Source of the DNA: Pseudothioclava nitratireducens
GTDB lineage: Bacteria; Pseudomonadota; Alphaproteobacteria; Rhodobacterales; Rhodobacteraceae
Reading direction: 5' to 3'
Assembly: GCF_029210495.1 (NCBI RefSeq)
Contig: NZ_JARGDK010000002.1
Span: 248,001 to 312,000, forward strand
DNA: 64,000 bases
Below, piece after piece: positions 52,427 to 62,254 of this stretch (within the stretch, counting starts at the first letter, position 1; every line of letters begins with the position of its first letter). A program made the position numbers and the translations under genes. Below the pieces are notes generated by a model. The model was given only the letters and a program-made list of their open reading frames with translations, was not told the origin of the DNA and searched no databases.

Positions 52427-54421
52427 TCAGTCCCCCGCCGCGCGGCCTTTGAGCGCGATGATGCCGCGCGGCCGGAATTGAATGAAGGCGATGATGAAGA
52501 GGATCATGTAAGTCTGTGCCGCCAGCGTGTTCGAGGGGTTAAGCCACTCGATCCCCTTTTGCAGCGTGCCGATCAGCCCGGCCCCTGCGAGCGTTCCCCA
52601 AATGTTGCCGACACCGCCCACGACCACGGTCATGAAGCTTTGGACGATATAGTCGGACCCCAGTTCCGAGGTGACCTTGGCGAAGAGACCGATAGCCACA
52701 CCCGCAACGCCCGCGATGCCCGAGCCCAACCCGAAGGTGAGCATATTGATGCGATCCGGATTGATCCCCATCGAGGCCGCCATGGACGGGTTCTGCGTCA
52801 CGGCGCGGACCTCAAGGCCCAGCCGCGTACGCTTCATGATGAAGAGGAACACGCCGAGGAAAATAAGGGCCAAAACGAAGATCGCGATCCGGATATAGCT
52901 GATCGAGACCACGTCGTTGAGCACCCACGCCCCGTCGAGCCAAGCTGGCGAGGTCAGCGGGCGGGCTTGCGTCCCGAAGATATTCTTGAAGATCTGCTGG
53001 AGTGCGATGGAGATCCCGAAGGTCGCAAGCAAGGTTTCAAGCGGGCGCTTGTAGAGGAAGCGGATTACGAGGCGCTCCATCGTGACCCCGGCCGCGAAAG
53101 TGATCGCGAAGGCCAAGGGCAGCGCCACGAGGATCGAGACCGTGTAATCGGGGATCAAAAGCTGCACGACATAGCCGGTATAGGCGCCCATCGTGATGAA
53201 CTCGCCATGCGCCATATTGATGACGCCCATCACGCCGAAGGTGATTGCAAGGCCAATCGCCGCGAGGAAATAGATCGAAGCCAGAGAGAGCGCATCGAGG
53301 CCGAGATCGGCGGCCTGCATCACGCCCACCTTGGTTTCGATCGCGTCAAGGGCACGGCGCGCGGCCGAGGTCACATCGGCATTCGGCTCTGTGTAAATAT
53401 CGGCAAAGCTGTGCTCTGCAACGAGCGCGGTCACCTCATCATCGGTGGCGGCGGCTGGCACGATGCCCGCTTGTTCCAGCGCTGTGTAGGCCGCATCGCG
53501 CGCGGCAGGCGTATCGAGCTCTTCGAGCGCGTAGCCACCGACCTGACCATCTTGCAGATTGGCCTGAAGAGCGGCGCGCAAATCGGCGCGGGTCAGACGC
53601 GCAGGGGCAAGGTCTTGCGCGACAAGAAGCGTATAGGCTTCTTCCGCGGTGATCTGGCGGCCCGGACGCAGAACGGCTGCAACATTACCTTCGGGAGAGC
53701 CCGCAAAAGCCCGGCGCGTGGTGGTCACGATCGGGTTGAGCGCAGCGCGCACATCGAGCCCGAGGTCACCCGAGAACCGCTCAATAGCCGCGATACGGGC
53801 TGCGGGGTCGGCGTCGAAGCGCAGCGTGAGCAGCCCTTCAAGCCGTTCCTTGCGCTCCCGAAGCGCCGGATCGCTCTCGGCCTCTATTGACGCGCGCAGC
53901 GGCTCGAGATGCTCTGCCGCACCATCGCGCGCTAGGCTATCGAGCGCGGTCTGACGGCGCGCAGGATCAGGGTCATTCAATTGGGAGGCCACAAGAGCGG
54001 ATGCGATCACGCCGCGCACCCCGGAATTGGGACGCAACTCGGAAATGTCGCTCTTGGCGGCGGTGCCTGCATCGGCTCCGGTCGCGGGATCGGTCAAACG
54101 ATAGCCGTCTGCGACCTTCTCGATCAGGAAGAAGCGCCCATCAGATGCGCGCTGACCTACGCGCTTATCGGCCCAGGCTTCGAGAAACTCCGGCGCACCT
54201 TCGCCCGCGGCTCCAATCTCCTCGATCACCGGGCCGATGGTCCGGCGCGAGGGTTTCGCAATGGCCTCGGCGTGCTTGCCGAGGATCGCAGCCAACCCGG
54301 TCTCGGGCAGGACCTGTGCCGCTTCCGGGGAGTTGTCCACTGTGGGGGCGACGCTGTCTTGCGCGAAGGCAGGAAGCGCGAGGCACACAGCCATCGCCAG
54401 TGCCAGAAATCTGTGTCGCAT
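52427..54421 (-). CDS. urtB: Urea ABC transporter permease UrtB
   Basis: The 664-residue protein combines a secreted N-terminal half (signal peptide MRHRFLALAMAVCLALPAFA; helical repeat-like region about 30-370) with a LivH-like permease half (about 375-660: SIYFLAAIGLAITFGVMGVINMAHGEF, FGTQARPLTSPAWLDG and VGGVGNIWGTLAGAG). The long periplasmic front part is normal for UrtB and sets it apart from LivH. Confidence 0.95.
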   Translation of the reverse strand: MRHRFLALAMAVCLALPAFAQDSVAPTVDNSPEAAQVLPETGLAAILGKHAEAIAKPSRRTIGPVIEEIGAAGEGAPEFLEAWADKRVGQRASDGRFFLIEKVADGYRLTDPATGADAGTAAKSDISELRPNSGVRGVIASALVASQLNDPDPARRQTALDSLARDGAAEHLEPLRASIEAESDPALRERKERLEGLLTLRFDADPAARIAAIERFSGDLGLDVRAALNPIVTTTRRAFAGSPEGNVAAVLRPGRQITAEEAYTLLVAQDLAPARLTRADLRAALQANLQDGQVGGYALEELDTPAARDAAYTALEQAGIVPAAATDDEVTALVAEHSFADIYTEPNADVTSAARRALDAIETKVGVMQAADLGLDALSLASIYFLAAIGLAITFGVMGVINMAHGEFITMGAYTGYVVQLLIPDYTVSILVALPLAFAITFAAGVTMERLVIRFLYKRPLETLLATFGISIALQQIFKNIFGTQARPLTSPAWLDGAWVLNDVVSISYIRIAIFVLALIFLGVFLFIMKRTRLGLEVRAVTQNPSMAASMGINPDRINMLTFGLGSGIAGVAGVAIGLFAKVTSELGSDYIVQSFMTVVVGGVGNIWGTLAGAGLIGTLQKGIEWLNPSNTLAAQTYMILFIIAFIQFRPRGIIALKGRAAGD

Positions 54422-54492
54422 AGTCCGCTACCGTGAGGAGGTCGGGATGAGGGGGCGCGACGGCGCCCCCTCGTGGTTCGGATCGGTCGGAC

Positions 54493-55773
54493 TTAGTAGT
54501 TCGACTTCATCTGCACGCAGGTCTGGGTCTCGGTGTTGTACATGCCGCAGCCGAGTTCTTTCCAATCCGACTTGAGCACAGCCGATTCCGGCAGGAAGTC
54601 GGTCCATGCGTCACCCGGAACCGGATCGGTTTGCGAGATGATGTCGAACTGACCGTCATCGCGGATCTCGCCGATCAGCACCGGCTTGGTCAGATGATGG
54701 TTCGGCAGCATGGTGGCCATCGAGCCGGTCAGGTTCGGGAATTCCTGCCCGATCATCGCAGCCGAAACGGCATCCACTTCGGTGGTGCCGGCTTGCTCAA
54801 CCGCATTCACCCACATGTTGAAGCCAATATAGGTGGCTTCCATCGGGTCGTTGGTCACGCGCTCTTCGCCCATCGTGGCTTTCCACGCAGCCACGAATTC
54901 CTCGTTGGCGGGGCTTTCGGCCGACTGGAAGTAGTTCCATGCGGCAAGGTGGCCGACGAGGTTGGTGGTATCGAGACCCGAAAGTTCTTCTTCACCGACC
55001 GAGAACGCCACCACGGGGATGTCATCCGCCGAAACGCCGGCCGCCGCGAGTTCCTTGTAGAAGCCAATGTTGGCGTCGCCGTTGATCGTCGAGATCACAC
55101 CGACCTTCTTGCCGTCCGCACCGAGTGCGACGACGTCGGCCACGATCTTCGACCAGTCCGAGTGACCGAAGGGAGTGTAGTTCACGAAGATATCTTCAGC
55201 CGCGATCCCCTTCTGCTGGAGATAGGACTCGAGAATGTTGTTCGTGGTGCGCGGATAGACGTAGTCGGTACCCAGAAGTGCGAACTTCTCGACGCCGAGC
55301 TCTTCGAGGAAGTAGTCAACTGCCGGGATCGCCTGCTGGTTCGGCGCGGCACCGGTGTAGAACACGTTCTTCGAGGATTCTTCGCCCTCGTACTGCACCG
55401 GGTAGAACAGCAGGCCGTTCAGTTCTTCGATCACCGGGAGGACCGATTTACGGCTCACCGAAGTCCAGCAGCCGAAGATCACGTCGACGTCGTTGACGGT
55501 GAGCAGTTCACGCGCTTTTTCCGCGAAAAGCGGCCAGTCCGAAGCCGGATCAACAACAACGGCTTCGAGCTTCTTGCCCATGACGCCGCCCTTCTTGTTC
55601 TGCTCGTCGACAAGCATCAGCACCGTGTCTTTCAGCGTGGTTTCTGAAATCGCCATAGTGCCCGAGAGCGAGTGCAGAACCCCGATCTTGATCGTGTCCT
55701 CTTCGGCCAGCGCGCCGGTCGCAAAAAGCGTCGCCAGACCCTTGCCAAGCAGAAGGCTTTTGGTGAATTTCAT
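54493..55773 (-). CDS. urtA: Urea ABC transporter substrate-binding protein UrtA
   Basis: The 426-residue periplasmic urea-binding protein has a signal peptide (KFTKSLLLGKGLATLFATGALA). The mature start is IKIGVLHSLSGTMAISE, and the urea-type motif is FGCWTSVSRKSVLPVIEELNGLLFYPVQYEGEE. The start at 55773 matches the signal peptide; 12 further upstream codons are possible but unneeded. It leads the urt operon. Confidence 0.96.
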   Translation of the reverse strand: MKFTKSLLLGKGLATLFATGALAEEDTIKIGVLHSLSGTMAISETTLKDTVLMLVDEQNKKGGVMGKKLEAVVVDPASDWPLFAEKARELLTVNDVDVIFGCWTSVSRKSVLPVIEELNGLLFYPVQYEGEESSKNVFYTGAAPNQQAIPAVDYFLEELGVEKFALLGTDYVYPRTTNNILESYLQQKGIAAEDIFVNYTPFGHSDWSKIVADVVALGADGKKVGVISTINGDANIGFYKELAAAGVSADDIPVVAFSVGEEELSGLDTTNLVGHLAAWNYFQSAESPANEEFVAAWKATMGEERVTNDPMEATYIGFNMWVNAVEQAGTTEVDAVSAAMIGQEFPNLTGSMATMLPNHHLTKPVLIGEIRDDGQFDIISQTDPVPGDAWTDFLPESAVLKSDWKELGCGMYNTETQTCVQMKSNY

Positions 55774-56049
55774 GAGTGTCCCTCGTTCCGTTTGGCTGCA
55801 CGAAGCCATCCGCCGAAAGCGGGTCTTGCGGGCAGCAACCCTGTTGTTTGATTTGCGCCGGACCGGTTTCAGGAGGTGGGTCCGGCGTTTGATTGCGAAG
55901 TGTTCACCCCCGCGTGGTTAAGAAACCGCGCTGCACCGCAGCAGACAAGAAGCTGCCCGCGGTCATCGGCCCCGCGGTCTCTGGTCAAGGGGTTTTGGCG
56001 CAATAACACGCACAATGTGCCGCATTCGCATGAATTTTAGGCACCACCC
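55774..56049 (-). promoter_or_regulatory. urt promoter region
   Basis: A 276-base gap between ureG and urtA, on the minus strand. It should carry the urtABCDE promoter. GCACAATGTGC at 56010-56020 is an exact odd palindrome close to the ureG stop. Nitrogen control by NtrC is expected for urea genes, but I find no clean NtrC or sigma-54 consensus by eye. Confidence 0.45.
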
Positions 56050-56694
56050 TCATTCCGCGCACGACTCATCCACTGCTGAATGCGACAGAACGAGTCCGCC
56101 CTCGCGCTCCAGAAACGCGATGATCTGCGCGATACCCTGCCCCTCCCGCAGCCGGGCCATGACATAGGGACGGGTTCCTCGCGCGCGCCTTGTATCGGCC
56201 TCGAGCAACTCGGCATCGACGCCGACATAGGGGGCGAGATCGGTCTTGTTCACCACGAGAAGGTCCGAACGCGTCACCCCCGGACCCTTCTTGCGCGGAA
56301 TATCCTGCCCGGCGGCGGTGTCGATCACATAGATGGTCAGATCCGCCAGTTCGGGGCTGAAAGTCGCAGCAAGATTGTCGCCCCCCGATTCAATCAGCAC
56401 CAGATCGAGATCGGGAAAACGCCTATTGAGATCGGCAATGGCCGCGAGGTTGATCGAGGCATCCTCCCGAATGGCGGTGTGCGGGCAGCCGCCGGTTTCG
56501 ACGCCACGAATACGCTCTGCCGGCAGCACTTGGGCGCGCATCAGCGCCTCGGCATCCTCGCGGGTGTAGATATCATTCGTCACCACCGCCATCGAGCAAC
56601 GCGACGCCAGCGCACGCGCCAGTTGTTCAGTCAGTGTGGTCTTGCCGACGCCCACCGGCCCGCCGATCCCCACACGCAAAGGTCCGTTCGTCAT
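56050..56694 (-). CDS. ureG: Urease accessory GTPase UreG
   Basis: The 214-residue GTPase drives nickel insertion into urease. It has the P-loop [14 protein letters not shown], the metal and dimer motif GGCPHTAI (Cys-Pro-His), [15 protein letters not shown], and the guanine motif [12 protein letters not shown]. It works with UreF, UreD (UreH) and UreE. It follows ureF by 18 bases. Confidence 0.97.
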   Translation of the reverse strand: MTNGPLRVGIGGPVGVGKTTLTEQLARALASRCSMAVVTNDIYTREDAEALMRAQVLPAERIRGVETGGCPHTAIREDASINLAAIADLNRRFPDLDLVLIESGGDNLAATFSPELADLTIYVIDTAAGQDIPRKKGPGVTRSDLLVVNKTDLAPYVGVDAELLEADTRRARGTRPYVMARLREGQGIAQIIAFLEREGGLVLSHSAVDESCAE

Positions 56695-56712
56695 GGTCGA
56701 TGCCTTCCCTGC

Positions 56713-57360
56713 TTAGGTCTTGAATATCCGCACGTCGAGCTGTTCATGCTGCATGGATTGCAAATCGGCGCGAAAGACCGCGCTCGCAAGCTCATCCAGC
56801 CCGGCCTCCGCTGCTCGCTGGGCAAGTTGCGCGATCAAAACATGATGACGCGCCAGAACACGCTGACCAGCCGATTGTCCTAAAGGTATAAATCTGACCC
56901 CGGCAGACACGAGGTTTGATGCGAAGGAATGTAGAAAAACTGCAATCTTTTCCTCATTCGCAATCTGCAATTCCCGCGCAGCACGAGCCACGGAAACCGG
57001 CAGGGGCTCAACCGGCAAGGCTATCCGCTCGACTTCCGAGCGCGCGCGCGCGAAGGCCGCGCCCTGTTCCTCAGTTTCGCGGAGCCTCTCTGCCGAAGGC
57101 GCGAGTGCCCGTGCAAGATCGGCAAGTCCCTCGAGATCGGTGTCGCCACGCAACCCCCGCCCCATCAGAACAGCGTCATTCCAGCCCGCCCCATAGCTCA
57201 GAATATCGTGCAGCCATTCCGCAAAACTGGCCTCATCCCGGACTTCCCCGACACTCACCGCCAACTCGAGCCCGTGACTGTAGGCAAACGCCCCGGTCGG
57301 AAAAGCCGGCGAGAGCCACTGCACCAGCCGTAGTAATGCGGTCGGGTCGGAGTCAGCCAT
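56713..57360 (-). CDS. ureF: Urease accessory protein UreF
   Basis: A 215-residue all-helical protein that gates UreG action on apo-urease. Signs are LVQWLSPAFPTGAFAYSHGLE at the start and a helical body with the usual C-terminal LDVRIFKT-like end. The start at 57360 overlaps the ureE end by eight bases. A longer frame upstream would run over the ureE His-tail in another frame and is rejected. Confidence 0.94.
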   Translation of the reverse strand: MADSDPTALLRLVQWLSPAFPTGAFAYSHGLELAVSVGEVRDEASFAEWLHDILSYGAGWNDAVLMGRGLRGDTDLEGLADLARALAPSAERLRETEEQGAAFARARSEVERIALPVEPLPVSVARAARELQIANEEKIAVFLHSFASNLVSAGVRFIPLGQSAGQRVLARHHVLIAQLAQRAAEAGLDELASAVFRADLQSMQHEQLDVRIFKT

Positions 57361-57853
57361 GCCCGTGCTCGTGGGAATGCCCGTGGCTGTGGCTGTGGCT
57401 GTGGCCATGATCGTGGCCCATGGTGCGCCCCATGCCATAGGCTCCACCCTCGGGTCGGAACGGCTCAAAACCTTGTGTCACCTCAGCCCCAAGTCCTTTT
57501 AACATTGCCTCAAGCACATGATCGGCCCGGATCACGAGCCGATCCCGCTCGATTTGGCAGGGCGTGTGCCGATTGCCGATATGCCATGCAAACCGCGTGA
57601 GGTCCCCTCGGATGACCAGCACCGGCTCCAGCGCGGCGCGAATCTCGATGCGCCGCCCATCCTCGAGTTCAAACGCATCCCCATCGGACAGATTCGTGAC
57701 CTCGGGCAGATCGACAAGCATACCGGCGCCAGACCCCGTCCGAAGCCGTTTTCGCCGCATGAACCGCGCCTCATAATCCAGAGAGACATGGTCCAGGGAT
57801 CCAATGAAACTGCCTTTTTTCAAAATCTTGATGGCTTTGGGATAATCATCCAT
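57353..57853 (-). CDS. ureE: Urease accessory nickel chaperone UreE
   Basis: The 166-residue metallochaperone delivers nickel to UreG. It has two domains and ends in an extreme His-rich tail (the last 20 residues alternate His with Gly, Ser, Asp or Glu), the known nickel store of the family. LVIRADHVLEAMLKGLG carries the conserved mid-protein His of the dimer nickel site. Confidence 0.95.
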   Translation of the reverse strand: MDDYPKAIKILKKGSFIGSLDHVSLDYEARFMRRKRLRTGSGAGMLVDLPEVTNLSDGDAFELEDGRRIEIRAALEPVLVIRGDLTRFAWHIGNRHTPCQIERDRLVIRADHVLEAMLKGLGAEVTQGFEPFRPEGGAYGMGRTMGHDHGHSHSHSHGHSHEHGHG

Positions 57854-57925
57854 CGACGCACTCCGCCTTCAGCGTTTATTAACGATAAGTGGCGAAACTA
57901 AAGGTGAACATGCACGGAGAACCCC

Positions 57926-58288
57926 ATGATGCACCACCTTAATCCCGCCGATGAACTGGCCCATATTCGCGCCGAAATGAAACGGCTCAAATCGCGGGAG
58001 GCCGAGCTGCGGGCCGCATTTCTCACCGATCCCGAGATGCCGCGCATTGGCCGTTGGCACAAAGTCGACCTGCTGACTGAGCGTCGCACCGTGTTCGAGC
58101 CGCGCTTGCTGCCCGCCGATATTCGCAACGACCCGCGCTTCCTGCGAGATCGCGTGACGCGCGTTCTGCGCACGGCGCGCCACGTGTCGAAACCCGAGAG
58201 CGCGCCGATCGAGGCTGGGCATCTCGATGCGCTTGCGATGCTGCGCCCTGCACCGCGCAACGGTTTTCTCGCAGGTTTGCTGCATTGA
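57926..58288 (+). CDS. Hypothetical protein on the opposite strand inside the urease operon
   Basis: A 120-residue soluble, charged protein starting MMHHLNPADELAHIRAEMKRLKSREAEL, a likely amphipathic helix. It then has DPEMPRIGRWHKVDLL and a basic middle. GGAGAACCCC precedes the ATG. It fills the 439-base gap between ureC and ureE almost completely, on the other strand, and ends five bases from the ureC stop. I know no function for it. Its strand means it must have its own promoter within the ureE-side gap. Confidence 0.7.
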   Translation: MMHHLNPADELAHIRAEMKRLKSREAELRAAFLTDPEMPRIGRWHKVDLLTERRTVFEPRLLPADIRNDPRFLRDRVTRVLRTARHVSKPESAPIEAGHLDALAMLRPAPRNGFLAGLLH

Positions 58289-58292
58289 GTAA

Positions 58293-59999
58293 TCAGAAAA
58301 GAAAGTAGCGCTGCGCCAGGGGGAGTTCCGCCGCCGGCTCACAGGTAAGAAGTTCGCCATCGGCACGCACCTCATAGGTCTCTGGGTGAACGTCAATCTG
58401 CGGGGTCGCCGCATTGTGGATCATATCCGCCTTGCCGATCCCGCGGGTGTTGCGCACCGCGATCAGGTCTTTCTCCAGGCCCAGACGCGCCCCCACCCCG
58501 TCTGCCAGAGCCGCCTCGGAAACGAAGGTCACAGCGCTGGCGGTCAGGGATTTCCCAAAGGCTGCAAACATGTTGCGCGTGTAGAACGGTTGCGCCGGGA
58601 TCGAGCCGTTCGGGTCCCCCATTTGCGCCGAGACGATCGAGCCACCCATCAGCACCATCTCGGGTTTGGCACCGAAAAAAGCCGGGGTCCACAGCACGAG
58701 ATCGGCGCGCTTGCCGACCTCGACCGATCCGACATGCGCTGACACACCATGCGCAATGGCCGGGTTGATCGTGTATTTCGCGATGAAGCGCTTGACCCGG
58801 AAATTATCGTTCTCACCGGACTCTTCGGCCAGCCGCCCACGCTGTTTCTTCATCTTGTCGGCAGTTTGCCAGCAACGGATGATCACCTCACCGACGCGCC
58901 CCATCGCCTGACTGTCGGAACTGATGATCGACATAGCGCCCATGTCGTGAAGGATATCCTCGGCGGCTATGGTCTCCTTGCGGATGCGGCTCTCGGCAAA
59001 GGCGACATCTTCGGGCACCTTATTGTCGAGATGGTGGCACACCATCAGCATGTCGAGATGCTCTTCGACGGTATTGGCGGTGTAGGGCCGTGTCGGATTG
59101 GTCGAAGAGGGAATAACGTTCGGCGCGCCGACGACCTTGAGGATATCCGGCGCATGCCCCCCGCCCGCGCCCTCGGTATGAAACGCGTGTATCGTTCGCC
59201 CTTTGATCGCGGCCAGTGTGTTCTCGACAAAGCCGCTTTCATTGAGCGTATCGGTATGGATCATGACCTGAACATCCATCTCATCCGCGACCGAAAGGCA
59301 GCAATCAATGGCGGCCGGGGTTGTGCCCCAATCCTCATGCAGTTTCAGCGCCGAAGCCCCCGCCCGCACCATCTCGATCAACGCTCCGGGCAAGCTCGCA
59401 TTGCCCTTGCCCGCAAGCGCAAGGTTCATCGGGAGCGCCTCAAAGCTTTGCAGCATCCGCCCGATATGCCACGGCCCCGGCGTGCAGGTCGTCGCCAAAG
59501 TCCCATGCGCAGGTCCCGTCCCGCCGCCCAGCATCGTGGTGATCCCCGACGCCAGCGCATCCTCGATCTGCTGGGGGCAAATGAAATGGATATGCGCGTC
59601 CATGCCCCCCGCGGTCACGATCCTGCCCTCGCCGGCGATGACCTCGGTACCCGGCCCTATAACGATGGAGACCCCAGGTTGCGTATCGGGGTTTCCCGCC
59701 TTGCCAATCGCTGCGATCCGCCCGTCGCGCAGGCCGATATCGGCCTTGTAGATCCCGCTGTGATCGACGATCAGCGCATTGGTGATGACCGTATCGACGG
59801 CACCCTCGGCGCGGGTCGCCTGCGACTGCCCCATGCCATCGCGGATCACCTTGCCACCCCCGAATTTCACCTCCTCGCCATAGATCGTGAGATCCTTTTC
59901 GACCTCGATGATCAGGTCGGTATCGGCAAGACGAAGGCGGTCGCCTGTCGTCGGCCCGAACATATCGGCATAGGTTGCCCGAGAAATCGTGGTTGGCAT
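58293..59999 (-). CDS. ureC: Urease subunit alpha
   Basis: The 568-residue catalytic subunit hydrolyses urea to ammonia and carbamate. The two-nickel site is complete: [12 protein letters not shown] (two His), the carbamylated Lys in [39 protein letters not shown] and the Asp in SSDSQAMG. The mobile flap with the catalytic His lies in MLMVCHHLD. The start shares one base with the ureB stop. Confidence 0.98.
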   Translation of the reverse strand: MPTTISRATYADMFGPTTGDRLRLADTDLIIEVEKDLTIYGEEVKFGGGKVIRDGMGQSQATRAEGAVDTVITNALIVDHSGIYKADIGLRDGRIAAIGKAGNPDTQPGVSIVIGPGTEVIAGEGRIVTAGGMDAHIHFICPQQIEDALASGITTMLGGGTGPAHGTLATTCTPGPWHIGRMLQSFEALPMNLALAGKGNASLPGALIEMVRAGASALKLHEDWGTTPAAIDCCLSVADEMDVQVMIHTDTLNESGFVENTLAAIKGRTIHAFHTEGAGGGHAPDILKVVGAPNVIPSSTNPTRPYTANTVEEHLDMLMVCHHLDNKVPEDVAFAESRIRKETIAAEDILHDMGAMSIISSDSQAMGRVGEVIIRCWQTADKMKKQRGRLAEESGENDNFRVKRFIAKYTINPAIAHGVSAHVGSVEVGKRADLVLWTPAFFGAKPEMVLMGGSIVSAQMGDPNGSIPAQPFYTRNMFAAFGKSLTASAVTFVSEAALADGVGARLGLEKDLIAVRNTRGIGKADMIHNAATPQIDVHPETYEVRADGELLTCEPAAELPLAQRYFLF

Positions 60000-60304
60000 C
60001 AGAGCGCCCCCATCACAAGCTGGTTGAAGCCAAAGACACGCCGCCCACCCGCGAGCGGTACGAGTCGCACTTCGCGCGATTGGCCAGGCTCGAAACGCAC
60101 CGCAGTGCCGGCGGCGATATCCAGTCGATAGCCCCTTGCGGCAACCCGGTCGAACGCTAGGCCGGGATTTGTCTCGGCGAAATGATAATGGCTGCCGACC
60201 TGCACCGGGCGGTCGCCGGTATTGGCCACCATCAGGAGGATCGCCTCGGCCCCTTCATTGAGCGTGATCTCACCGTCTGCTGGGAAAATCTCTCCGGGGA
60301 TCAT
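59999..60304 (-). CDS. ureB: Urease subunit beta
   Basis: A 101-residue structural subunit with the usual start [16 protein letters not shown], then [18 protein letters not shown] and [18 protein letters not shown]. Its start overlaps the upstream small gene by four bases (ATGA), so that small gene is part of the operon. A much longer frame in this register is out of family and rejected. Confidence 0.97.
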   Translation of the reverse strand: MIPGEIFPADGEITLNEGAEAILLMVANTGDRPVQVGSHYHFAETNPGLAFDRVAARGYRLDIAAGTAVRFEPGQSREVRLVPLAGGRRVFGFNQLVMGAL

Positions 60305-60513
60305 TTGTCGTGATCCCGATGGCGACGCTCCGCGCGGGCATCGCGCAGGAGCATCCGCACCACAAGCGCGATCCCAATGAGCGCGATCGCGATAACCCCC
60401 GCGTGGAATGGCGAGTGGAGCATATGCTCGGTGGTGAGCGCCTCGGCACTGTGATCGGCGTGGGCGTGCGCCACCAAGGGAAAGAGAACAAAGAGAGCAG
60501 CAAATTTCTTCAT
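60301..60513 (-). CDS. Small His-rich secreted/membrane protein between ureA and ureB
   Basis: The 70-residue protein has a signal peptide ([18 protein letters not shown]). A short His-rich stretch follows ([21 protein letters not shown]), then one membrane helix (about 40-56), then a charged cytoplasmic tail with RRHRDHD. It is coupled to ureB by ATGA and lies 15 bases after ureA, so it is made with the enzyme subunits. No named family is known to me. Periplasmic His residues in a urease operon suggest nickel or proton handling; that is inference. Confidence 0.75.
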   Translation of the reverse strand: MKKFAALFVLFPLVAHAHADHSAEALTTEHMLHSPFHAGVIAIALIGIALVVRMLLRDARAERRHRDHDK

Positions 60514-60528
60514 GGGATTGGGCCTTTC

Positions 60529-60831
60529 TCAGCGGATGGGATGATGAACGGTCACAAGCTTGGTTCCGTCCGGGAAAGTGGCCTCGACCTGTATCGAGTG
60601 GATCATCTCGGGGATGCCAGGCATGCATTGCGCGGCCGTGATCACCTCGCCGCCCGCGCTCATAAGATCGGCGACGCTGCGCCCTTCCCTTGCGCCCTCG
60701 ACCACGAAATCAGAAATGATCGCAATGGCTTCTGGGTGGTTCAGCTTGACGCCACGCGCCAGCCGATTACGCGCGACCATCGCCGCGAGGCTGATCATCA
60801 GCTTGTCTTTTTCCCTCGGGGTGAGGTTCAT
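60529..60831 (-). CDS. ureA: Urease subunit gamma
   Basis: A 100-residue subunit with the usual start [35 protein letters not shown] and the end [17 protein letters not shown]. It packs in the (alpha-beta-gamma)3 enzyme. It follows ureD by 12 bases. Confidence 0.97.
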   Translation of the reverse strand: MNLTPREKDKLMISLAAMVARNRLARGVKLNHPEAIAIISDFVVEGAREGRSVADLMSAGGEVITAAQCMPGIPEMIHSIQVEATFPDGTKLVTVHHPIR

Positions 60832-60843
60832 TTCGGGCCTCTC

Positions 60844-61656
60844 TCAGATTTGCCAGACTCGCGGCGGCGGGGCACCCCGTCGCAATACGGTCATCAATTT
60901 CAGGATTTGCTGTCGCAGCGGCCAGGCATCGGCTGCCAGCAACCGCACAAGACATTTGCCATCGAACCCGGAGGCCGCACCCTCGACCCCCTCGACATCA
61001 AGTGCCCGGCGGACAGTCTCTACCGCGTCCTCCGCGCCCTTAGCGCAGAGGGCCATGGTTGCAAAAGCCCGCGCATCTGAGAGCAAAGCCGACCGCGCCC
61101 CAAGGGCCAAAATGTCTGAATTCTGCACAAATGGCTCGATGAGGATCGTTTTTCCGCCTCTACGAACCTCTCGAATATCCGAAAACTGCAAGTCGGTAAC
61201 AACCTCTCGCATTGCGCTACGCCCAAGAACCACTGCTTCGAGCATCACGCAGCCTGCCTCGGCAGAGAGGTCAATCACGGTGCGACGGCGCAACTTTGCG
61301 CGATCGAACAGAATGGTCTCTTGCGGCAGCCAATCGAGCCAGCCATGCGCCCCGACCCTGTGATGCACGTCGACCTCGGCCATCCCTTGGTCCGCCCGAT
61401 AGGCCCGTTCCGCCGCCTGAGTAGTCGCGACCGCGCGGGCACCCGCCTCCAGCGTCATCTTGTAGGTCAACCGATCTCCGCTCGTCAGGCCACCGGAGGT
61501 ATTGAGAAACACGATTTCGGGCATGCCGCGCACATGCGGAAGAAGCGCCTTGGCAGAGCCACGCTGAAAAAGCCGGCGCAACCCCCGCGCCGAGATCGTC
61601 ACTTCGGCGACGCCCGTACTGCGCTGCATCAGACATGTCGAACTGCTATCGAGCAT
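60844..61656 (-). CDS. ureD: Urease accessory protein UreD (UreH)
   Basis: A 270-residue maturation scaffold that links UreF and UreG to apo-urease. The usual SGGLTSGDRLTYKMTLEAGARAVATTQAAERAYR and LDWLPQETILFDRA are present. GGAGGG precedes the ATG at 61656. It is the first gene of the urease operon. Confidence 0.95.
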   Translation of the reverse strand: MLDSSSTCLMQRSTGVAEVTISARGLRRLFQRGSAKALLPHVRGMPEIVFLNTSGGLTSGDRLTYKMTLEAGARAVATTQAAERAYRADQGMAEVDVHHRVGAHGWLDWLPQETILFDRAKLRRRTVIDLSAEAGCVMLEAVVLGRSAMREVVTDLQFSDIREVRRGGKTILIEPFVQNSDILALGARSALLSDARAFATMALCAKGAEDAVETVRRALDVEGVEGAASGFDGKCLVRLLAADAWPLRQQILKLMTVLRRGAPPPRVWQI

Positions 61657-61795
61657 CGGACCCTCCGATGCGATCGAAACGCGCCGCGCGAGCGCGGTCC
61701 ATCAAACGCCGGGTGTCGTTCGGCGCCCCATCCCCACTCGCGTCCATCCTGCACAAATCGCAGGCACTTCGATCAAAAGTTAGACAGCGCGCAAA

Positions 61796-62254
61796 TCATC
61801 CCAACGGCCCCGGGCGCCGTTCCTCAGACAAGAGCACGTTGGCCTCAACCTGCCCGACACCGGGCAATGTCATGATCCGGCGCCGCAACACACGTTCAAA
61901 ATCCGCGATGTCCCGCGCCGTGACCCGCAGACGGTAGTCGAAGCGCCCCAGAACGTGCTGAACGACCTGAACCTCTGGAATCGCGGCAACGGCCCGTTCG
62001 AAATCCTCAAGGCTCACGCGCCCCCGCGCCGCCAGCTTGATGCCCAGAAAAACCGTAACGCCGAATCCAAGTGCCTCCGCATCAAGAACGATCCGCCGAC
62101 CAGCAATCGCGCCCGCCTCTTCAAGGCGCTTGATCCGCCGCCAGCAAGCGGGCTGCGAGAGGCCAAGCGCGCGCCCGATCGCCCCCGCGCTTTGCGTCGC
62201 ATCCCGCTGAAGCGCGCGCAGGATCGCGCGGTCGGCATCGTCGAGCGCGATCAT
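61796..62254 (-). CDS. Lrp/AsnC-family transcriptional regulator
   Basis: A 152-residue regulator with an N-terminal helix-turn-helix (LDDADRAILRALQRDATQSAGAIGRALGLSQPACWRRIKRLEEAGAI) and a C-terminal RAM domain (VQHVLGRFDYRLRV). It overlaps a second Lrp-type gene by four bases. The pair may form mixed oligomers and sense an amino acid. Confidence 0.94.
   Translation of the reverse strand: MIALDDADRAILRALQRDATQSAGAIGRALGLSQPACWRRIKRLEEAGAIAGRRIVLDAEALGFGVTVFLGIKLAARGRVSLEDFERAVAAIPEVQVVQHVLGRFDYRLRVTARDIADFERVLRRRIMTLPGVGQVEANVLLSEERRPGPLG

Noticed and set aside
55774-56049. NtrC or sigma-54 promoter upstream of urtA
   Set aside because: Expected from biology, but no convincing TGGCAC-N5-TTGC or NtrC palindrome could be placed by eye.
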